Assembly: GCF_019753765.1 (NCBI RefSeq)
Contig: NZ_JAIJZW010000001.1
Coordinates: forward strand, 539,127-603,126
From: Microbacterium marinilacus
GTDB taxonomy: Bacteria; Actinomycetota; Actinomycetes; Actinomycetales; Microbacteriaceae
Direction of reading: 5' to 3'
Length of the DNA: 64,000 nt
Both the position numbers and the translations under genes were made by a program. Every line of letters starts with the position of its first letter. Positions within the stretch are counted from its first letter, which is position 1. Of this stretch, positions 63,975 to 64,000 are shown piece by piece. The notes beneath the pieces were generated by a model. It did not search any database and had not been told where the DNA came from. It saw only the letters and a program-made list of their open reading frames with translations.

Positions 63975-64000
63975 CGAGGGGCAAGCGGCGCGGGGAGGGG

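Overview
The window is ordinary chromosome of a high-GC actinobacterium, most likely a Microbacteriaceae member close to Microbacterium. The evidence is the very GC-rich third codon positions, frequent GTG starts, many mRNAs that appear to be leaderless (a TANNNT -10 box six or seven bases before the start codon), and recognisable actinobacterial families and neighbourhoods: the general-stress type L25 with pth and mfd, eno-ftsB-DUF501-S8 protease, greA with a DUF4307 protein, and the fumC / carbonic anhydrase / DUF4245 / xseB / xseA run divergent from ispH. No insertion sequence, prophage, CRISPR array or rRNA was seen.

Layout. 1-8.4 kb: an ABC ATPase, 6-phosphogluconate dehydrogenase with a 38-residue membrane microprotein upstream, ribosomal protein L25, peptidyl-tRNA hydrolase, a small membrane protein and Mfd. 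8.4-16.3 kb: a GNAT protein, a 2028-residue Ig-like/fibronectin III surface protein standing alone, and an NhaA antiporter behind a structured leader RNA. 16.3-25.9 kb: MazG, HisS, a GntR/DUF1648 pair, an O-methyltransferase, enolase, FtsB-like protein, DUF501, a mycosin-like protease and NADH dehydrogenase II. 26-39 kb: a tRNA-Leu(TAA) with an unusually short variable loop, LemA, a YcaQ-type glycosylase candidate, an AI-2E family protein, threonine ammonia-lyase, GreA, hemolysin III family protein, a prenyl transferase, a class V aminotransferase, PhoH, and CstA with its DUF466 partner.

39-45 kb is a self-contained uptake operon: an RpiR-type regulator with a 7-bp-arm operator, an Fbp/Afu-type ABC importer and a histidine phosphatase. 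The set suggests import and dephosphorylation of a phosphorylated solute. 45-52 kb is housekeeping (fumarase, carbonic anhydrase, exonuclease VII, IspH, a D,D-carboxypeptidase). 52-55.8 kb is a four-gene FecBCD-like ABC operon with an embedded methyltransferase. It resembles the actinobacterial cassette proposed to import F420-0, yet a strong Fur-type box lies across its first codons. 55.8-60.3 kb holds fbaA, glpX, rmuC and a DEDDh exonuclease. 60.4-63.8 kb is a TetR / pseudo-ABC-ATPase / YhgE-Pip membrane protein operon.

The most unusual non-coding structure is two families of intergenic palindromes. One has two nested copies (near 17.0 and 26.8 kb) that differ by paired, compensating changes. 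The other is a run of three copies of an 18-bp palindrome at the right end. The most promising hypotheses are the metal-regulated cassette, the phosphorylated-solute operon, the ATPase-dead YhgE system and the nhaA leader RNA.
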